Source of the DNA: an uncultured Alphaproteobacteria bacterium | GTDB taxonomy: Bacteria > Pseudomonadota > Alphaproteobacteria > Rs-D84 | DNA: 64,000 nt | Assembly (NCBI GenBank): GCA_949878575.1 | Contig: CATLAX010000001.1 | Coordinates: 62,001 to 126,000 of the forward strand | Reading direction: 5' to 3' | Shown: in pieces, positions 1 through 8,063 of the stretch | Layout of the letters: the number at the start of each line of letters is the position of its first letter | Numbering within the stretch: the stretch's first letter is position 1 | Notes under the pieces: generated by a model | The model's database searches: none | Seen by the model: only the letters and a program-made list of their open reading frames with translations | What the model was told of the DNA's origin: nothing | Position numbers and translations under genes: made by a program

Positions 1-1098
1 TATGCGCCGCATCCATGCGCCGCGGCGCGCCCATTTTTCCTGGCGTGCGCGTGCGGCGGCGATACGCGGGGCCTCTGCGTTCCAGACGTGCGCGGCCAGT
101 GCGCGCGCCGCCGCGTCATATGGCAGTTTTTTTACCGGAATTGAAAAAGCGTTTTCAAAAAATGTCGCCGCGCCGTCCATTTCCGCCCCGCCGCCGGACA
201 GTATTATTTTTACAGGTCTGTATTTTGCAATCGCCGCGGCGGCCGCGTCCTTTATCAGGGCCGCCACCTCCACCATGCGCGGCAGAACGATTTCGTTTAT
301 GTCCGCGCGCGAGAAATCGTATGCGGCCTCGGCCGGGGTGAAACGGTCCATTTCCTGGGGAATCAAAGATGCGACGGCGCGCTTTATCCGGTCGGCCGAA
401 TCAAAGTCTATGCCCGTTTTGTTCGCGATGTCGCGGCTGATTTTAGCACCGCCAACAGGAAATTTTTTATACATTACCGGGCCGCGGTCCGTCCATATTG
501 ACGCCGTGGTGAATTCCGCCCCCAAATCAATGAACATTGTGTTTTCGTGCGGCCGCCGGGTGCGGGCGTTTAACAAAAACTGCGGATCAAAAAAGCCGTT
601 GGCCTGAATGTGCGCGCGCCGCATCGCCGCCGTGATTTTGTCCATTTCGTCGCTGCGGACAAATATCGCGCCGAACGCCGATGTTAATGCGCGGTCCGTC
701 TGGCCTACGGGCGACAATATGTTGCGTGCGCCCGGGGTGTCGTATCGCAGTGGGATTATGTGAATGGGAAAAAAGCCGTCCGGCGGTGTTATCTGGCCTA
801 TCTGGGTGCGCACATCCGTCGCCGTTATTTTGTGCTCGGCGCCCCACGTGGTGCTTTTCGCCGTCATCTCAAACATGGCCGGACCAAAATCGCCCGTTAC
901 ATACGCCGTGTCAAAATGTGCACCTATCTGGCGTTCCAGTTCGTCTATGACGGATTTTAGCGCGTATACGGTATCGCGGCTGTCCATGGAAAATACGGCC
1001 GATTTGTCAATTCGCGCGCTGCGCACGCGGTGCGCGCATCCGCGCACGCCGGACGCGCCGATATCCAGACACAAAAAAGATGAATCAAACAGGTTCAT
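1..1098 (-). CDS. ftsA: Cell division protein FtsA (3' end beyond window)
   Basis: Actin-like ATPase that tethers FtsZ to the inner membrane and recruits late divisome proteins. The 366 residues present begin MNLFDSSFLCLDIGASGVRG, which matches the phosphate-1 loop of the actin/Hsp70 fold, followed by an SHS2-like 1C region. A second nucleotide motif, MFIDLGAEFTT, lies near residue 190 and KIILSGGGAEMDG near residue 310, the order expected for FtsA. No stop is met before base 1, so the C-terminal membrane-targeting helix is not visible. It starts 6 nt after the ftsQ stop, giving the usual ftsQ-ftsA order. No clear Shine-Dalgarno precedes the ATG, so it probably depends on coupling to ftsQ. 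Confident from gene order and motifs. Confidence 0.9.
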   Translation of the reverse strand, partial: MNLFDSSFLCLDIGASGVRGCAHRVRSARIDKSAVFSMDSRDTVYALKSVIDELERQIGAHFDTAYVTGDFGPAMFEMTAKSTTWGAEHKITATDVRTQIGQITPPDGFFPIHIIPLRYDTPGARNILSPVGQTDRALTSAFGAIFVRSDEMDKITAAMRRAHIQANGFFDPQFLLNARTRRPHENTMFIDLGAEFTTASIWTDRGPVMYKKFPVGGAKISRDIANKTGIDFDSADRIKRAVASLIPQEMDRFTPAEAAYDFSRADINEIVLPRMVEVAALIKDAAAAAIAKYRPVKIILSGGGAEMDGAATFFENAFSIPVKKLPYDAAARALAAHVWNAEAPRIAAARARQEKWARRGAWMRRI

Positions 1099-1104
1099 TT
1101 GTAT

Positions 1105-1785
1105 TTATTTTACCAGCACACGGGCGTCGTCGCGCATGTCTATTATACGAATGTCACGCGACAGCAGATCGTGTTTTTCATCCAGAACACGCAATGCCGC
1201 GATTGCCGCCGCCGCCCCGTTTTCGGGCAGTAACACCGTAATTCCGTCCGCGGTGTGCATGTTCCAGCGCCGGCCCTCCACCCATTCCATATAGTCCAGG
1301 CGGTTGATTATAGTATGCGCGGCCTTTGTTATTTCCGTTATGTCGTCAGGCACGGGGCCGCGGAACAATACGGATGCGGCGTTGCGCGTGTCCGTCGGGC
1401 GCCGTACAATCGTGCCGTCGGCGGATAATGGAAAGAAAGCCTCGCCATCGGTCCACTGGGCCACCGCCTGGTACATTTTTACCTTTACCGCTATGTTGCC
1501 GTTCGGCAGTCTGCGCACGGCCACGTCGCGCACACCGGGGGTCGCCGCAATTCGCGCCGCCTGGGCGTCCAGGTCAACGGAATATGTGTGCGTGCCGGGC
1601 GCAATGGCCGCGGCCGCCGCCACAGATGTCAAATCTGGTGTGCGCGACGTGGCCGATATTGATATTGAATGCACGCGCGCCGCCGAACCGTGGCCCAGAA
1701 CGGTCATTATTATCCGCGTTGCGAAATATGTCGCCAGAATTATAGAGGCGCCAAAGCACAGCCAAAACCATATGGAACGTTTCAT
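1105..1785 (-). CDS. ftsQ: Cell division protein FtsQ
   Basis: A 226-residue bitopic divisome protein. One N-terminal membrane helix (about residues 5-28) precedes a periplasmic POTRA-like region containing the pattern AARIAATPGVRDVAVRRLP, which corresponds to the POTRA 'inner positions ... V..a.v.r..P' signature of FtsQ/DivIB. It is somewhat short for the family (about 250-300), mainly in the cytoplasmic N-terminus. It sits directly upstream of ftsA on the same strand. The ATG lies 7 nt after a TGC-TATAAT box on the minus strand (1793-1801) with no Shine-Dalgarno, so a leaderless transcript is likely. Function is assigned from POTRA pattern plus ftsA linkage; sequence conservation in FtsQ is always weak. 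Confidence 0.82.
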   Translation of the reverse strand: MKRSIWFWLCFGASIILATYFATRIIMTVLGHGSAARVHSISISATSRTPDLTSVAAAAAIAPGTHTYSVDLDAQAARIAATPGVRDVAVRRLPNGNIAVKVKMYQAVAQWTDGEAFFPLSADGTIVRRPTDTRNAASVLFRGPVPDDITEITKAAHTIINRLDYMEWVEGRRWNMHTADGITVLLPENGAAAAIAALRVLDEKHDLLSRDIRIIDMRDDARVLVK

Positions 1786-1792
1786 GGCCTAA

Positions 1793-1801
1793 ATTATAGC
1801 A
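1793..1801 (-). promoter_or_regulatory. Extended -10 promoter of ftsQ
   Basis: Reading the minus strand, TGCTATAAT is an extended -10 (TGn plus TATAAT) without a clear -35. Exactly 7 nt separate it from the ftsQ ATG, so transcription should begin at or next to the start codon. Confidence 0.55.
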
Positions 1802-1837
1802 TATTTTTGTCACAGAAAAAAGGGGAAGGCGAAAAAA

Positions 1838-2224
1838 TTACATCGCCCGCAACAGGTAGCCGCGTCTGAACATGCATTTGCGGTAAGAACCGACGGATTT
1901 TGACGTTGTGTTGCGCGGAACGCTCATCAAACTGCGCTGGCCCACGTCCTTGTACTCGTTTGATTGAAACGTCACCCACAGGCCGTCCCAGTCGGGCATC
2001 ATTCCGCTTTGGTTCGGGGCCAGCAGTTTGGCCAGACGCGACCGCGGCAGGTACGACGGCTTTGTTATTCCCAGGCACGCCTTGTGGTCGCGGACGAATT
2101 GTTCCGTGGTTACGGCCTCGTTCTCCCAGTTTAAAACCGTGGCGTTGTCAATACTGCCGCGGTTCGGCGACGAACATGCACACAGCGATACGCACAGCAA
2201 TACCAAGGTGAATTTTATTCTCAT
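1838..2224 (-). CDS. Small predicted lipoprotein, unknown function
   Basis: A 128-residue protein starting MRIKFTLVLLCVSLCACSSP: a basic n-region, a hydrophobic core and the lipobox LCAC, so Cys is expected to be lipidated by Lgt and the chain anchored in a membrane facing the periplasm. Ser follows the Cys, which in E. coli-type rules permits Lol-dependent outer membrane sorting. The mature part has two further Cys (about 54 and 118) that could pair. No family recognised. The chosen ATG is three codons downstream of an earlier in-frame ATG because it lies 7 nt after a TATAAT with a 17-bp-spaced TTGCCC (2232-2260), which would place the earlier ATG inside the promoter. Confidence 0.7.
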   Translation of the reverse strand: MRIKFTLVLLCVSLCACSSPNRGSIDNATVLNWENEAVTTEQFVRDHKACLGITKPSYLPRSRLAKLLAPNQSGMMPDWDGLWVTFQSNEYKDVGQRSLMSVPRNTTSKSVGSYRKCMFRRGYLLRAM

Positions 2225-2231
2225 GTAGTGC

Positions 2232-2260
2232 ATTATAATTTAATTGCTTTACCGGGGCAA
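2232..2260 (-). promoter_or_regulatory. Promoter of the lipoprotein gene, leaderless arrangement
   Basis: On the minus strand TTGCCC (2260-2255) and TATAAT (2237-2232) are separated by 17 bp. Seven nt lie between the -10 and the ATG at 2224. It overlaps a divergent plus-strand promoter (2244-2273). Confidence 0.5.
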
Positions 2261-2273
2261 TACTTTTTATAAT
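2244..2273 (+). promoter_or_regulatory. Promoter of the 2301-7903 gene run
   Basis: TTGCTT (2244-2249) and TATAAT (2268-2273) with an 18-bp spacer, divergent from and overlapping the minus-strand lipoprotein promoter. It gives a leader of about 20 nt carrying the ribosome binding site for the gene at 2301. Confidence 0.45.
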
Positions 2274-2300
2274 GCAAATAAACAAGGCAAGGGGAATGCT

Positions 2301-2621
2301 GTGGCGTTGACTGTTCAGAATTTTATAAAAATGGCGAACTTTTACAATCAGATGACCATGATGATGTCTGCCATATGCGTGCAAAAGGGCGGAATTGCAA
2401 TAGAAAATTATGTCGGACGCTTTTTTGCGGCGGACACGCTGGAATTTGTTTATGAATACGGCCGCCGCCTGGTGGAGGCCGGCACCGCCACGCCGCAGGT
2501 GCGTGAATTGGTGGAACGGTACCGCGAACAGTACGAACGGGTAAAGGATTTGACGACACCGTCACAGCGGCCCATATACGAGATGACGCTGGAAGAATTT
2601 GAAAGGCTAATGAACATATAA
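2301..2621 (+). CDS. Hypothetical protein, about 106 aa
   Basis: Not recognised. Start chosen at GTG because GGGGAA at 2291-2296 is a ribosome binding site and an earlier in-frame TTG at 2244 overlaps the -35 box. The protein is predicted mostly helical: Met-rich N-terminus (KMANFYNQMTMMMS), then long amphipathic stretches with RELVERYREQYERV near the middle and MTLEEFERLMNI at the C-terminus. No signal peptide or membrane segment, so cytoplasmic. It is the first gene of a plus-strand series and ends 20 nt before the secretin-like lipoprotein, so the two are probably co-transcribed. Confidence 0.6.
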   Translation: MALTVQNFIKMANFYNQMTMMMSAICVQKGGIAIENYVGRFFAADTLEFVYEYGRRLVEAGTATPQVRELVERYREQYERVKDLTTPSQRPIYEMTLEEFERLMNI

Positions 2622-2641
2622 GCATACGCGGGGGATGTGAC

Positions 2642-3967
2642 ATGAAACACAACGGATTTTTATACCTGGCGATGGGGGCGGTGCTGTGTGCGGCGTGCGC
2701 ACAGCGTGCGGCGCAGAAAAACATGCCGCAGTATGACACCGTCACGGTGGTGGACAATTTGGTGATTGATGAAAACTCCGTTCCGATCTTTCCAAAAAAG
2801 GCGGCCCTGACAACAGATGCGGCGCGCAGGTTTTCCATAGAACTGCCGAAACGCTGCAGCGTGGATTGGAACAACCAAAGCGTCGTGTCCGTTGTGCCGG
2901 AAGAAAAGATAGAGGTTGTGCGTCTGGCGACAGGCGACGCGCTGCCAGATTTGCAGGTCTCGGACTACGATTTTCGCCAGTTAACCGTGAAACAGGCCCT
3001 GGACAAATTGTTGGAGGGAACGGATATCGCCGTGGTAGAGGACGAGGCGGGAATAGAAAAAATAACCGGATCAATTCAATCCGGCGCACTGAGCGATGCG
3101 GTGGATTTGATGACCAAAATGGGCCGCGCGTATTATTCGTATGATGCGGCCGCGGGCGAGCTGCATCTGACCCACAGGGCAAAGTGGATGATAAAGATGC
3201 CGCGCAATGAAACGATAATAATGGCGCTGTTGGATGCGATGCACGGCGCGGATATGCGAAATCTGCTGGTCAACTGGCATGACAAGACGGTTGTCTTTGA
3301 GGGCAATTATCAGACCGAGCGCGAGGTGGCGCGCATAATTGCCGACATATCGTCCAAAAAATTCATGATTGCATGGGATATGGACGTTTACCGGGTGTAT
3401 CCAAAAACGGACAACCCGATTATATGGATGAACATGCTGCCGGCGTTCGGCGACAAGAATGTAAAAATGTCCATTCCGGGTGTTGTCGGGCGCGCGCTGG
3501 TTGTGGGACCGGAAATAAACACGAAAACACTGCAGGAATTTATGGCGCAGCAGGCCAACGTTGTTCTTATTTCACAGGGAACATTTGCGGTACCGAACGG
3601 GTGGCAGTCGCGCTTTGACATCGGCCAGTGCGGAAAAGAGGAACGTCTGGAAACCGATCTGATTATAGGGGCAACCGGAAAATACGGCGATTTCGGCGGG
3701 TATAAAAAGATAGACGCAAAAATAGTTCTGCGGACCGGGGCGGGCGAATTGTCGTCGTTTACAATTCCGTCCAGTGTCGGCGACAATTACGTGATAATCG
3801 GAATTCCGACGCATTCGTTCGTAACGACGCCGGAAACGTTAATCAGTCCGTTTGCGGAACTGGTCGTGTTTATGAGCCCGCGCATTATATCCGTTGTTGA
3901 CGCGCCCGCGCCGACGGACGATGCGCCGTTGTCGGGTGACGCACTGCGGGCGTTTTTAAACGAATAG
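2642..3967 (+). CDS. Secretin-like outer-membrane lipoprotein
   Basis: A 441-residue protein with a lipoprotein signal (lipobox CAAC near residue 19). A short N-terminal module around residues 100-125 (YDFRQLTVKQALDKLLEGT) looks like the secretin/TonB short N-terminal domain. Residues about 215-245 (VVFEGNYQTEREVARIIADI) resemble a ring-building N1-type repeat. The C-terminal half ends with SPFAELVVFMSPRII, close to the terminal beta-strand signature of secretins. It is clearly shorter than GspD or PilQ. Known secretins form outer-membrane gates for type II secretion, type IV pili or phage export; no partner ATPase, inner-membrane platform or pilin is seen nearby. It precedes a Lol exporter by 13 nt. 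Secretin homology is likely, the substrate unknown. Confidence 0.62.
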   Translation: MKHNGFLYLAMGAVLCAACAQRAAQKNMPQYDTVTVVDNLVIDENSVPIFPKKAALTTDAARRFSIELPKRCSVDWNNQSVVSVVPEEKIEVVRLATGDALPDLQVSDYDFRQLTVKQALDKLLEGTDIAVVEDEAGIEKITGSIQSGALSDAVDLMTKMGRAYYSYDAAAGELHLTHRAKWMIKMPRNETIIMALLDAMHGADMRNLLVNWHDKTVVFEGNYQTEREVARIIADISSKKFMIAWDMDVYRVYPKTDNPIIWMNMLPAFGDKNVKMSIPGVVGRALVVGPEINTKTLQEFMAQQANVVLISQGTFAVPNGWQSRFDIGQCGKEERLETDLIIGATGKYGDFGGYKKIDAKIVLRTGAGELSSFTIPSSVGDNYVIIGIPTHSFVTTPETLISPFAELVVFMSPRIISVVDAPAPTDDAPLSGDALRAFLNE

Positions 3968-3980
3968 GGGATGTGGACAG

Positions 3981-5237
3981 ATGCTGTTTTCAAGGCTTGA
4001 AAGAAAGATTGCGTTTAGATACATGTGGGCGAAAAAGCGCGGATTCGGATCCGTGATTTCGTGGGTGTCCTTGATTGGAATCGCGCTGGGGGTGGCGACA
4101 CTGATTGTCGTTATGTCCGTCATGGCGGGATTTCACGACACTTTGCTGGGGCGGATTATAGGGATGAACGGGCATGTCGTCGTATATCACCAGGACGGCG
4201 CAATTCGTGATTATGATTTTCTAATTGACAAGATGCGCCAGAACAAGGTTGTGGCCGCGCGCGCGACAAACATTGTTCCCATTGCAGAGGGCCAGGCCAT
4301 GGCCACCGCCGGCGGCAACAATGCGGGCGCCATGATTCGCGGTATCCGCATGTCGGACCTGCAGGCAAAGGTGGACGGGGGGACAAAAATTTACGGCCGC
4401 CCGATTGCTGATATAAAGGACGGCGAACTGGTCGCCGGTGCGGGATTGACGCGTGCGCTGAACGTGACGATGGGGGACAAAATATCGTTGGTGTCGGCGG
4501 CCGGCGCAACGCCCACGCCGTTTGGGACAATGCCGCGCATAATGGCGTATCCGGTTATGTCGTCGTTCTTTATGGGCATGTACGAATATGATTCCGGGTA
4601 TATTTTCATGCCGCTGGAAACGGCCCAGAAATATTTGAACATAGGCGATGCGGTAACGCACATAGACCTGTATCTGCGCGATCCGGAAGACACGCGCGCC
4701 GTCGCGGACAGTTTGTCGCGCCTGTTGCCGGACGGGTTTGTCGTGCGCGACTGGCGCGACTTGAACCGCGGGTTTGTAGGCGCCCTGCAGGTGGAATCAA
4801 ACGTGATGTTTTTGATTTTGATGCTGATTGTGATTGTGGCCGCGTTCAATATTGTGTCGTCGCTGGTAATGCTGGTCAAGGACAAATCCAAGGATATAGC
4901 CGTGCTGCGCACGTTCGGCGTGTCGCGCCGTTCAATGATGAAGATATTTATTTTGTCAGGCACCAGTATCGGCGTGATAGGCGCGGCGGTCGGAACGGTT
5001 CTGGGCGTTGTTGTCGCGATATATATTGAACCCATACGGCACGTGGTGCAGCGGATTACGGGGCGCGACCTGTTCCCGGCCGATTTGTATTATTTGTCGG
5101 AATTGCCGTCCAAGCTGTCTGTGACAACGGTTGCGGGGATTGCGGTGCTGGCGGTGGCGCTGGCTTTTCTGGCGACGCTGTACCCCGCATGGAAGGCGGC
5201 CTCCACAGACCCCGTTGACGTATTAAGGAATGAATAA
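3981..5237 (+). CDS. lolC: Lipoprotein-releasing system permease (LolC/LolE family)
   Basis: Inner-membrane permease of the Lol ABC transporter, which extracts mature lipoproteins from the inner membrane for LolA. The 418 residues show the family layout: one N-terminal TM (about 27-48, preceded by FRYMWAKKRGFGSVISWVS), a periplasmic domain of about 220 residues, then three C-terminal TMs (about 270-295, 320-345, 375-400) ending YPAWKAASTDPVDVLRNE, the typical C-terminal signature. Residues near 300 (DKSKDIAVLRTFGVSRRSM) form the cytoplasmic coupling motif. It overlaps lolD by one base. Only one permease gene is present, so a homodimeric LolF-like exporter is possible, or a second permease lies elsewhere. 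Confidence 0.9.
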   Translation: MLFSRLERKIAFRYMWAKKRGFGSVISWVSLIGIALGVATLIVVMSVMAGFHDTLLGRIIGMNGHVVVYHQDGAIRDYDFLIDKMRQNKVVAARATNIVPIAEGQAMATAGGNNAGAMIRGIRMSDLQAKVDGGTKIYGRPIADIKDGELVAGAGLTRALNVTMGDKISLVSAAGATPTPFGTMPRIMAYPVMSSFFMGMYEYDSGYIFMPLETAQKYLNIGDAVTHIDLYLRDPEDTRAVADSLSRLLPDGFVVRDWRDLNRGFVGALQVESNVMFLILMLIVIVAAFNIVSSLVMLVKDKSKDIAVLRTFGVSRRSMMKIFILSGTSIGVIGAAVGTVLGVVVAIYIEPIRHVVQRITGRDLFPADLYYLSELPSKLSVTTVAGIAVLAVALAFLATLYPAWKAASTDPVDVLRNE

Positions 5238-5947
5238 TGGCGAACATACTGAATTCTTTGTCAAAGGTGCGCCGCGGCGATGTAGTGCTGTCGGTGCGTG
5301 ATATTAAAAAGACTTTCATGGAGGGCGGCCAGCCTCTGCATATTCTGCGCGGCGGCGGTTTTGACCTGCACCGGGGCGAGATTATAGCGCTTGTCGGCCA
5401 GTCCGGTTCCGGCAAATCAACACTGCTGCAGTGTGTCGGACTGTTGGACAGGCCCACCGGCGGCAGTATTTTAATCGGCGGCATTGCCGCCCAGAAAATG
5501 GATGACGAGACACGCACGCGCGTCCGCCGCGACAAAATAGGTTTTGTTTATCAGCGTCACAATCTGCTGTCTGATTTTACGGCTCTTGAAAACGTCATGC
5601 TGCCCATGATGGCGCGTGGTATGTCGGACGGCGCGGCCGCGGCGCGCGCGATGACACTGTTGCGTTCGGCCAGTGTCGCGCACCGGGCGTCGCATCTGCC
5701 CGGGGAAATGTCGGGCGGCGAACAGCAGCGCACGGCGGTTGCGCGCGCGCTGGCTAACACGCCGGACATACTGCTGGCGGACGAACCGACGGGCAGTCTG
5801 GACCCCGCGCATGCGGCGGCCGTATTTGACCTGCTGATGGATTTGGTGCGAAAGAATCATATGGCGATGCTGTTTGTCACGCATGACATGACGCTGGCCG
5901 CGCGCGCCGACCGCAAGATTACGATTAAGGACGGCATGGTCGGATAA
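5237..5947 (+). CDS. lolD: Lipoprotein-releasing system ATP-binding protein LolD
   Basis: ABC ATPase of 236 residues that powers the Lol exporter. Walker A is GQSGSGKST (about residue 55), the Q-loop follows near VYQRHN, the ABC signature is MSGGEQQR (about 157), Walker B is ILLADEPTGSLD and the H-loop His is in FVTHD. The size and the LolC-type neighbour overlapping at the start codon fix the assignment to LolD rather than another MacB/LolD family member. Translation is probably coupled to the permease, giving stoichiometric synthesis. Confidence 0.92.
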   Translation: MANILNSLSKVRRGDVVLSVRDIKKTFMEGGQPLHILRGGGFDLHRGEIIALVGQSGSGKSTLLQCVGLLDRPTGGSILIGGIAAQKMDDETRTRVRRDKIGFVYQRHNLLSDFTALENVMLPMMARGMSDGAAAARAMTLLRSASVAHRASHLPGEMSGGEQQRTAVARALANTPDILLADEPTGSLDPAHAAAVFDLLMDLVRKNHMAMLFVTHDMTLAARADRKITIKDGMVG

Positions 5948-5973
5948 AGAATAAAAAACGGGGAGGAGAGAAA

Positions 5974-6876
5974 ATGAAAAAACAAAATACATCTGGAACG
6001 TCCTGTTGCAGCACGCGACAGAAAATCTGGGGCGTGATAGCACTGGCCGGGTTGTTTGCGTGCGGATTAATGGTCGGCGTGACATTGAATTCGGGGACGA
6101 CAGGCGGCGCCAACACCATCCGGGACAAGCAGTGCGGCGGCCTGGCAAAGCAGATTGTAAAAATATCTTCTTATTCAAACATCAGTGCGGACGATTTAAA
6201 TTTGCTTAAAGAGCTTAATCAGACGTATGAACAAAATTGTGCCGGATATGTTGCGGATGTAAAGGACAAAGAGCATGTTTCCGCAAACAAGATTGCGGCC
6301 GGGGTTGTGTTGCCGGACCAGGAAACGTGCCGGGTTATAGAGACAATGTTGATCCGCCAGCTGTATCCGGAAGATGTTCAAGAGCCGATGCCTCATGAAG
6401 ATAATATTCGTACGTATGAAAAATTAACAAAATACGGCTGTGCGGAAAACAAGGAAACGTATCAGGCGATGATTCAACGCGAACAGGAAATTTTGGCGGC
6501 ACTGACCGGCAAGACGACTGACAACAACACCCAGACCTGTATGGAAATAGAATCATTGTTGCTGCAGCAGTTGCCCGACTATAACATGAATGATTGCAAT
6601 ATCAGAATTGAACGCGCCAAAATTTATGCCAATCTGTCTGAGCGCGGATGCCCGGAAAATTCGCAGCAGTACGTGAATCTGGCGGCCAAGGAACTGGAAA
6701 TTGCACGCGCCCTGCGCGATGACAATTTTAGCCGCGCGGAAACGGACGATGTTGTTGAAACGTACAGGCGTCTGCAAATGAAACAGGCCGCGTCAGAGGT
6801 TCTGGACAAGGTGCAGAAACTAACGGACCCGGCCATTGATTTTATCATGCAGGTTCAAAAAGTGATAGAGGAATAA
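5974..6876 (+). CDS. Membrane-anchored Cys-repeat protein, unknown
   Basis: A 300-residue protein with a Cys-containing N-terminus and one hydrophobic segment (about residues 18-38), most likely an inner-membrane anchor with the rest in the periplasm. The exported part contains a repeated helical unit beginning with Cys and ending in a Glu-rich helix: residues about 119-177 and 189-247 share the pattern C..IE..L..QL...(N)(I)R...Y..L...GC.EN...Y....(E).EI..AL; a shorter divergent unit is at 54-92. Each unit has paired Cys, so disulfide-stabilised helical hairpins are likely. Strong ribosome binding site GGGGAGGAG upstream. It is followed 12 nt later by a second Cys-rich exported protein that shares the first unit. 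No family recognised. Confidence 0.7.
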   Translation: MKKQNTSGTSCCSTRQKIWGVIALAGLFACGLMVGVTLNSGTTGGANTIRDKQCGGLAKQIVKISSYSNISADDLNLLKELNQTYEQNCAGYVADVKDKEHVSANKIAAGVVLPDQETCRVIETMLIRQLYPEDVQEPMPHEDNIRTYEKLTKYGCAENKETYQAMIQREQEILAALTGKTTDNNTQTCMEIESLLLQQLPDYNMNDCNIRIERAKIYANLSERGCPENSQQYVNLAAKELEIARALRDDNFSRAETDDVVETYRRLQMKQAASEVLDKVQKLTDPAIDFIMQVQKVIEE

Positions 6877-6888
6877 AAGGGGGCGCCA

Positions 6889-7500
6889 ATGAAAAAAATT
6901 GCAGTTGTCTTTGCCGGGATACTCGTGTGTTTCATTGCGCATGCCGCCGATGTGACAGAGCGCCAGTCGTGCACGGATATTAAGGCGCGTATTGACGCAC
7001 TGGCCGCGCAAGGTGAATTGAATGACGGCGACCGTGCGCTGCTGACCGATTTGCGCGGCGCGTATCGTCGTGATTGTGCGGTGCGCGCATCGGGCCGCGG
7101 CGCGCGCACAATCGCCGCAACACGAACGGCCGCGCCGGCGGAATCCGCGGATCAGACCCCGGCCGCCGAAGAGCCTATAATAGCCGAACCCTGTGACAAT
7201 CCGGATAACAACGGGTGCTGTCCGGGGGAAGAGTTTGCGGATCTGGGCGATGACGGCAAGATGTGCTGCAAGGGGGACGTGTGTTTCCCGCCGATGCAGG
7301 TGACGCCGCCCGCACCGCAGAAAACGGAAGAGGAAAAAGCGGCCGAGATTAAGGCTAACATAGAAAAGGGCCTGTGCGGTGACGGAACAAAACCGAACAA
7401 GTTCGGATGCTGTACCGGCGAAGTGTTTAAGGATTTAGGAAACACCGAATTCGCATGCTGCAAGAAAGATACTGACGAATGTTTCCCGCCGATGAAATAA
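6889..7500 (+). CDS. Secreted Cys-rich protein with duplicated Cys motif
   Basis: A 203-residue protein with a Sec signal (MKKIAVVFAGILVCFIAHA, cleavage after AHA). Residues about 28-63 match the first unit of the upstream gene: Cys, then DGDRALLTDLRGAYRRDC. After an Ala/Thr/Pro-rich linker two copies of a Cys knot-like motif occur: GCCPGEEFADLG then MCCKGDVCFPPM, and GCCTGEVFKDLG then ACCKKDTDECFPPM. Each copy ends in CFPPM, and the linker between them is charged and helical. The pattern implies an extracytoplasmic, disulfide-rich protein. Function unknown; adjacency and a shared module suggest it acts with the upstream membrane-anchored protein. Confidence 0.7.
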   Translation: MKKIAVVFAGILVCFIAHAADVTERQSCTDIKARIDALAAQGELNDGDRALLTDLRGAYRRDCAVRASGRGARTIAATRTAAPAESADQTPAAEEPIIAEPCDNPDNNGCCPGEEFADLGDDGKMCCKGDVCFPPMQVTPPAPQKTEEEKAAEIKANIEKGLCGDGTKPNKFGCCTGEVFKDLGNTEFACCKKDTDECFPPMK

Positions 7501-7516
7501 TTTGAATGGGTGCAAA

Positions 7517-7903
7517 ATGTCGCAGGGGCGATTTAAATCATCTCAGGCAAAACTGCTGACAGAATATGTTGATTTGCAGTATGGATGCGCTCTGGAATAT
7601 TTATGGCCAAAAACGCCAAACAATGCAATTTGGCGGCGCGGTGACAACGGCAAATGGTTTGGCGTGATTTTAACCGTTGGTGCCAACAAGATTATGCCCG
7701 GCGCCGACGGCGCCCCGATTGAAATTCTGGACATTCGCTGCGCGCCCGGGTTTATTGATTTTGTCGTGGACAAGAAAAACGTGTTTCCCGGATGGCATAT
7801 GAACAAGCGGCACTGGATAACAATTCCGCTGGATGGGCGCATGAATATTGCACAAATAAAAAGCCTGCTGGATGCCAGTTATGAAATCGCGGCCGCTAAA
7901 TAA
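7517..7903 (+). CDS. MmcQ/YjbR-like protein
   Basis: A 128-residue cytoplasmic protein. The core pattern, FPGWHMNKRHWITIPLDG followed by a terminal helix ending LLDASYEIAAAK, is characteristic of the MmcQ/YjbR family (CyaY-like alpha/beta fold, DUF419), in which 'Y/W.n..hW..v.ldg' and 'l...SY..v' are the conserved segments. The biochemical role of the family is poorly defined; DNA binding has been proposed for the fold. The ATG at 7517 fits the family start better than an upstream in-frame TTG at 7502. It is the last gene before two tRNA genes. Confidence 0.72.
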   Translation: MSQGRFKSSQAKLLTEYVDLQYGCALEYLWPKTPNNAIWRRGDNGKWFGVILTVGANKIMPGADGAPIEILDIRCAPGFIDFVVDKKNVFPGWHMNKRHWITIPLDGRMNIAQIKSLLDASYEIAAAK

Positions 7904-7906
7904 CGC

Positions 7907-7934
7907 TTGCGTTTGGGAAAAATTGTTATATAAT
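7907..7934 (+). promoter_or_regulatory. Promoter of the tRNA-Gly/tRNA-Tyr unit
   Basis: TTGCGT (7907-7912) and a perfect TATAAT (7929-7934) spaced by 16 bp, followed by a GC-rich discriminator-like segment, 20 nt upstream of the first mature tRNA base. The -35 overlaps the end of the preceding gene. Confidence 0.6.
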
Positions 7935-7954
7935 CACGAGGCCTTAGATTTGTT

Positions 7955-8029
7955 GCGGGCATAGTACAAAGGCTAGTATGCAAGCCTTCCAAGCTTGAAA
8001 TGCGGGTTCGATTCCCGCTGCCCGCACCA
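7955..8029 (+). tRNA. tRNA-Gly (anticodon TCC)
   Basis: A complete 75-nt cloverleaf. The acceptor strands GCGGGCA and TGCCCGC pair fully, the T arm contains GGTTCGATTCC, the anticodon loop reads CTTCCAA giving TCC, and CCA is encoded. It is co-oriented with tRNA-Tyr 34 nt downstream and likely shares its promoter. Confidence 0.95.
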
Positions 8030-8063
8030 AGATTTCAAACACAGTGTTTGAACTTGGCAGATT

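Noticed and set aside
764..1294. Plus-strand frame over ftsA/ftsQ
   Set aside because: Antisense to ftsA and ftsQ, whose products match known families.
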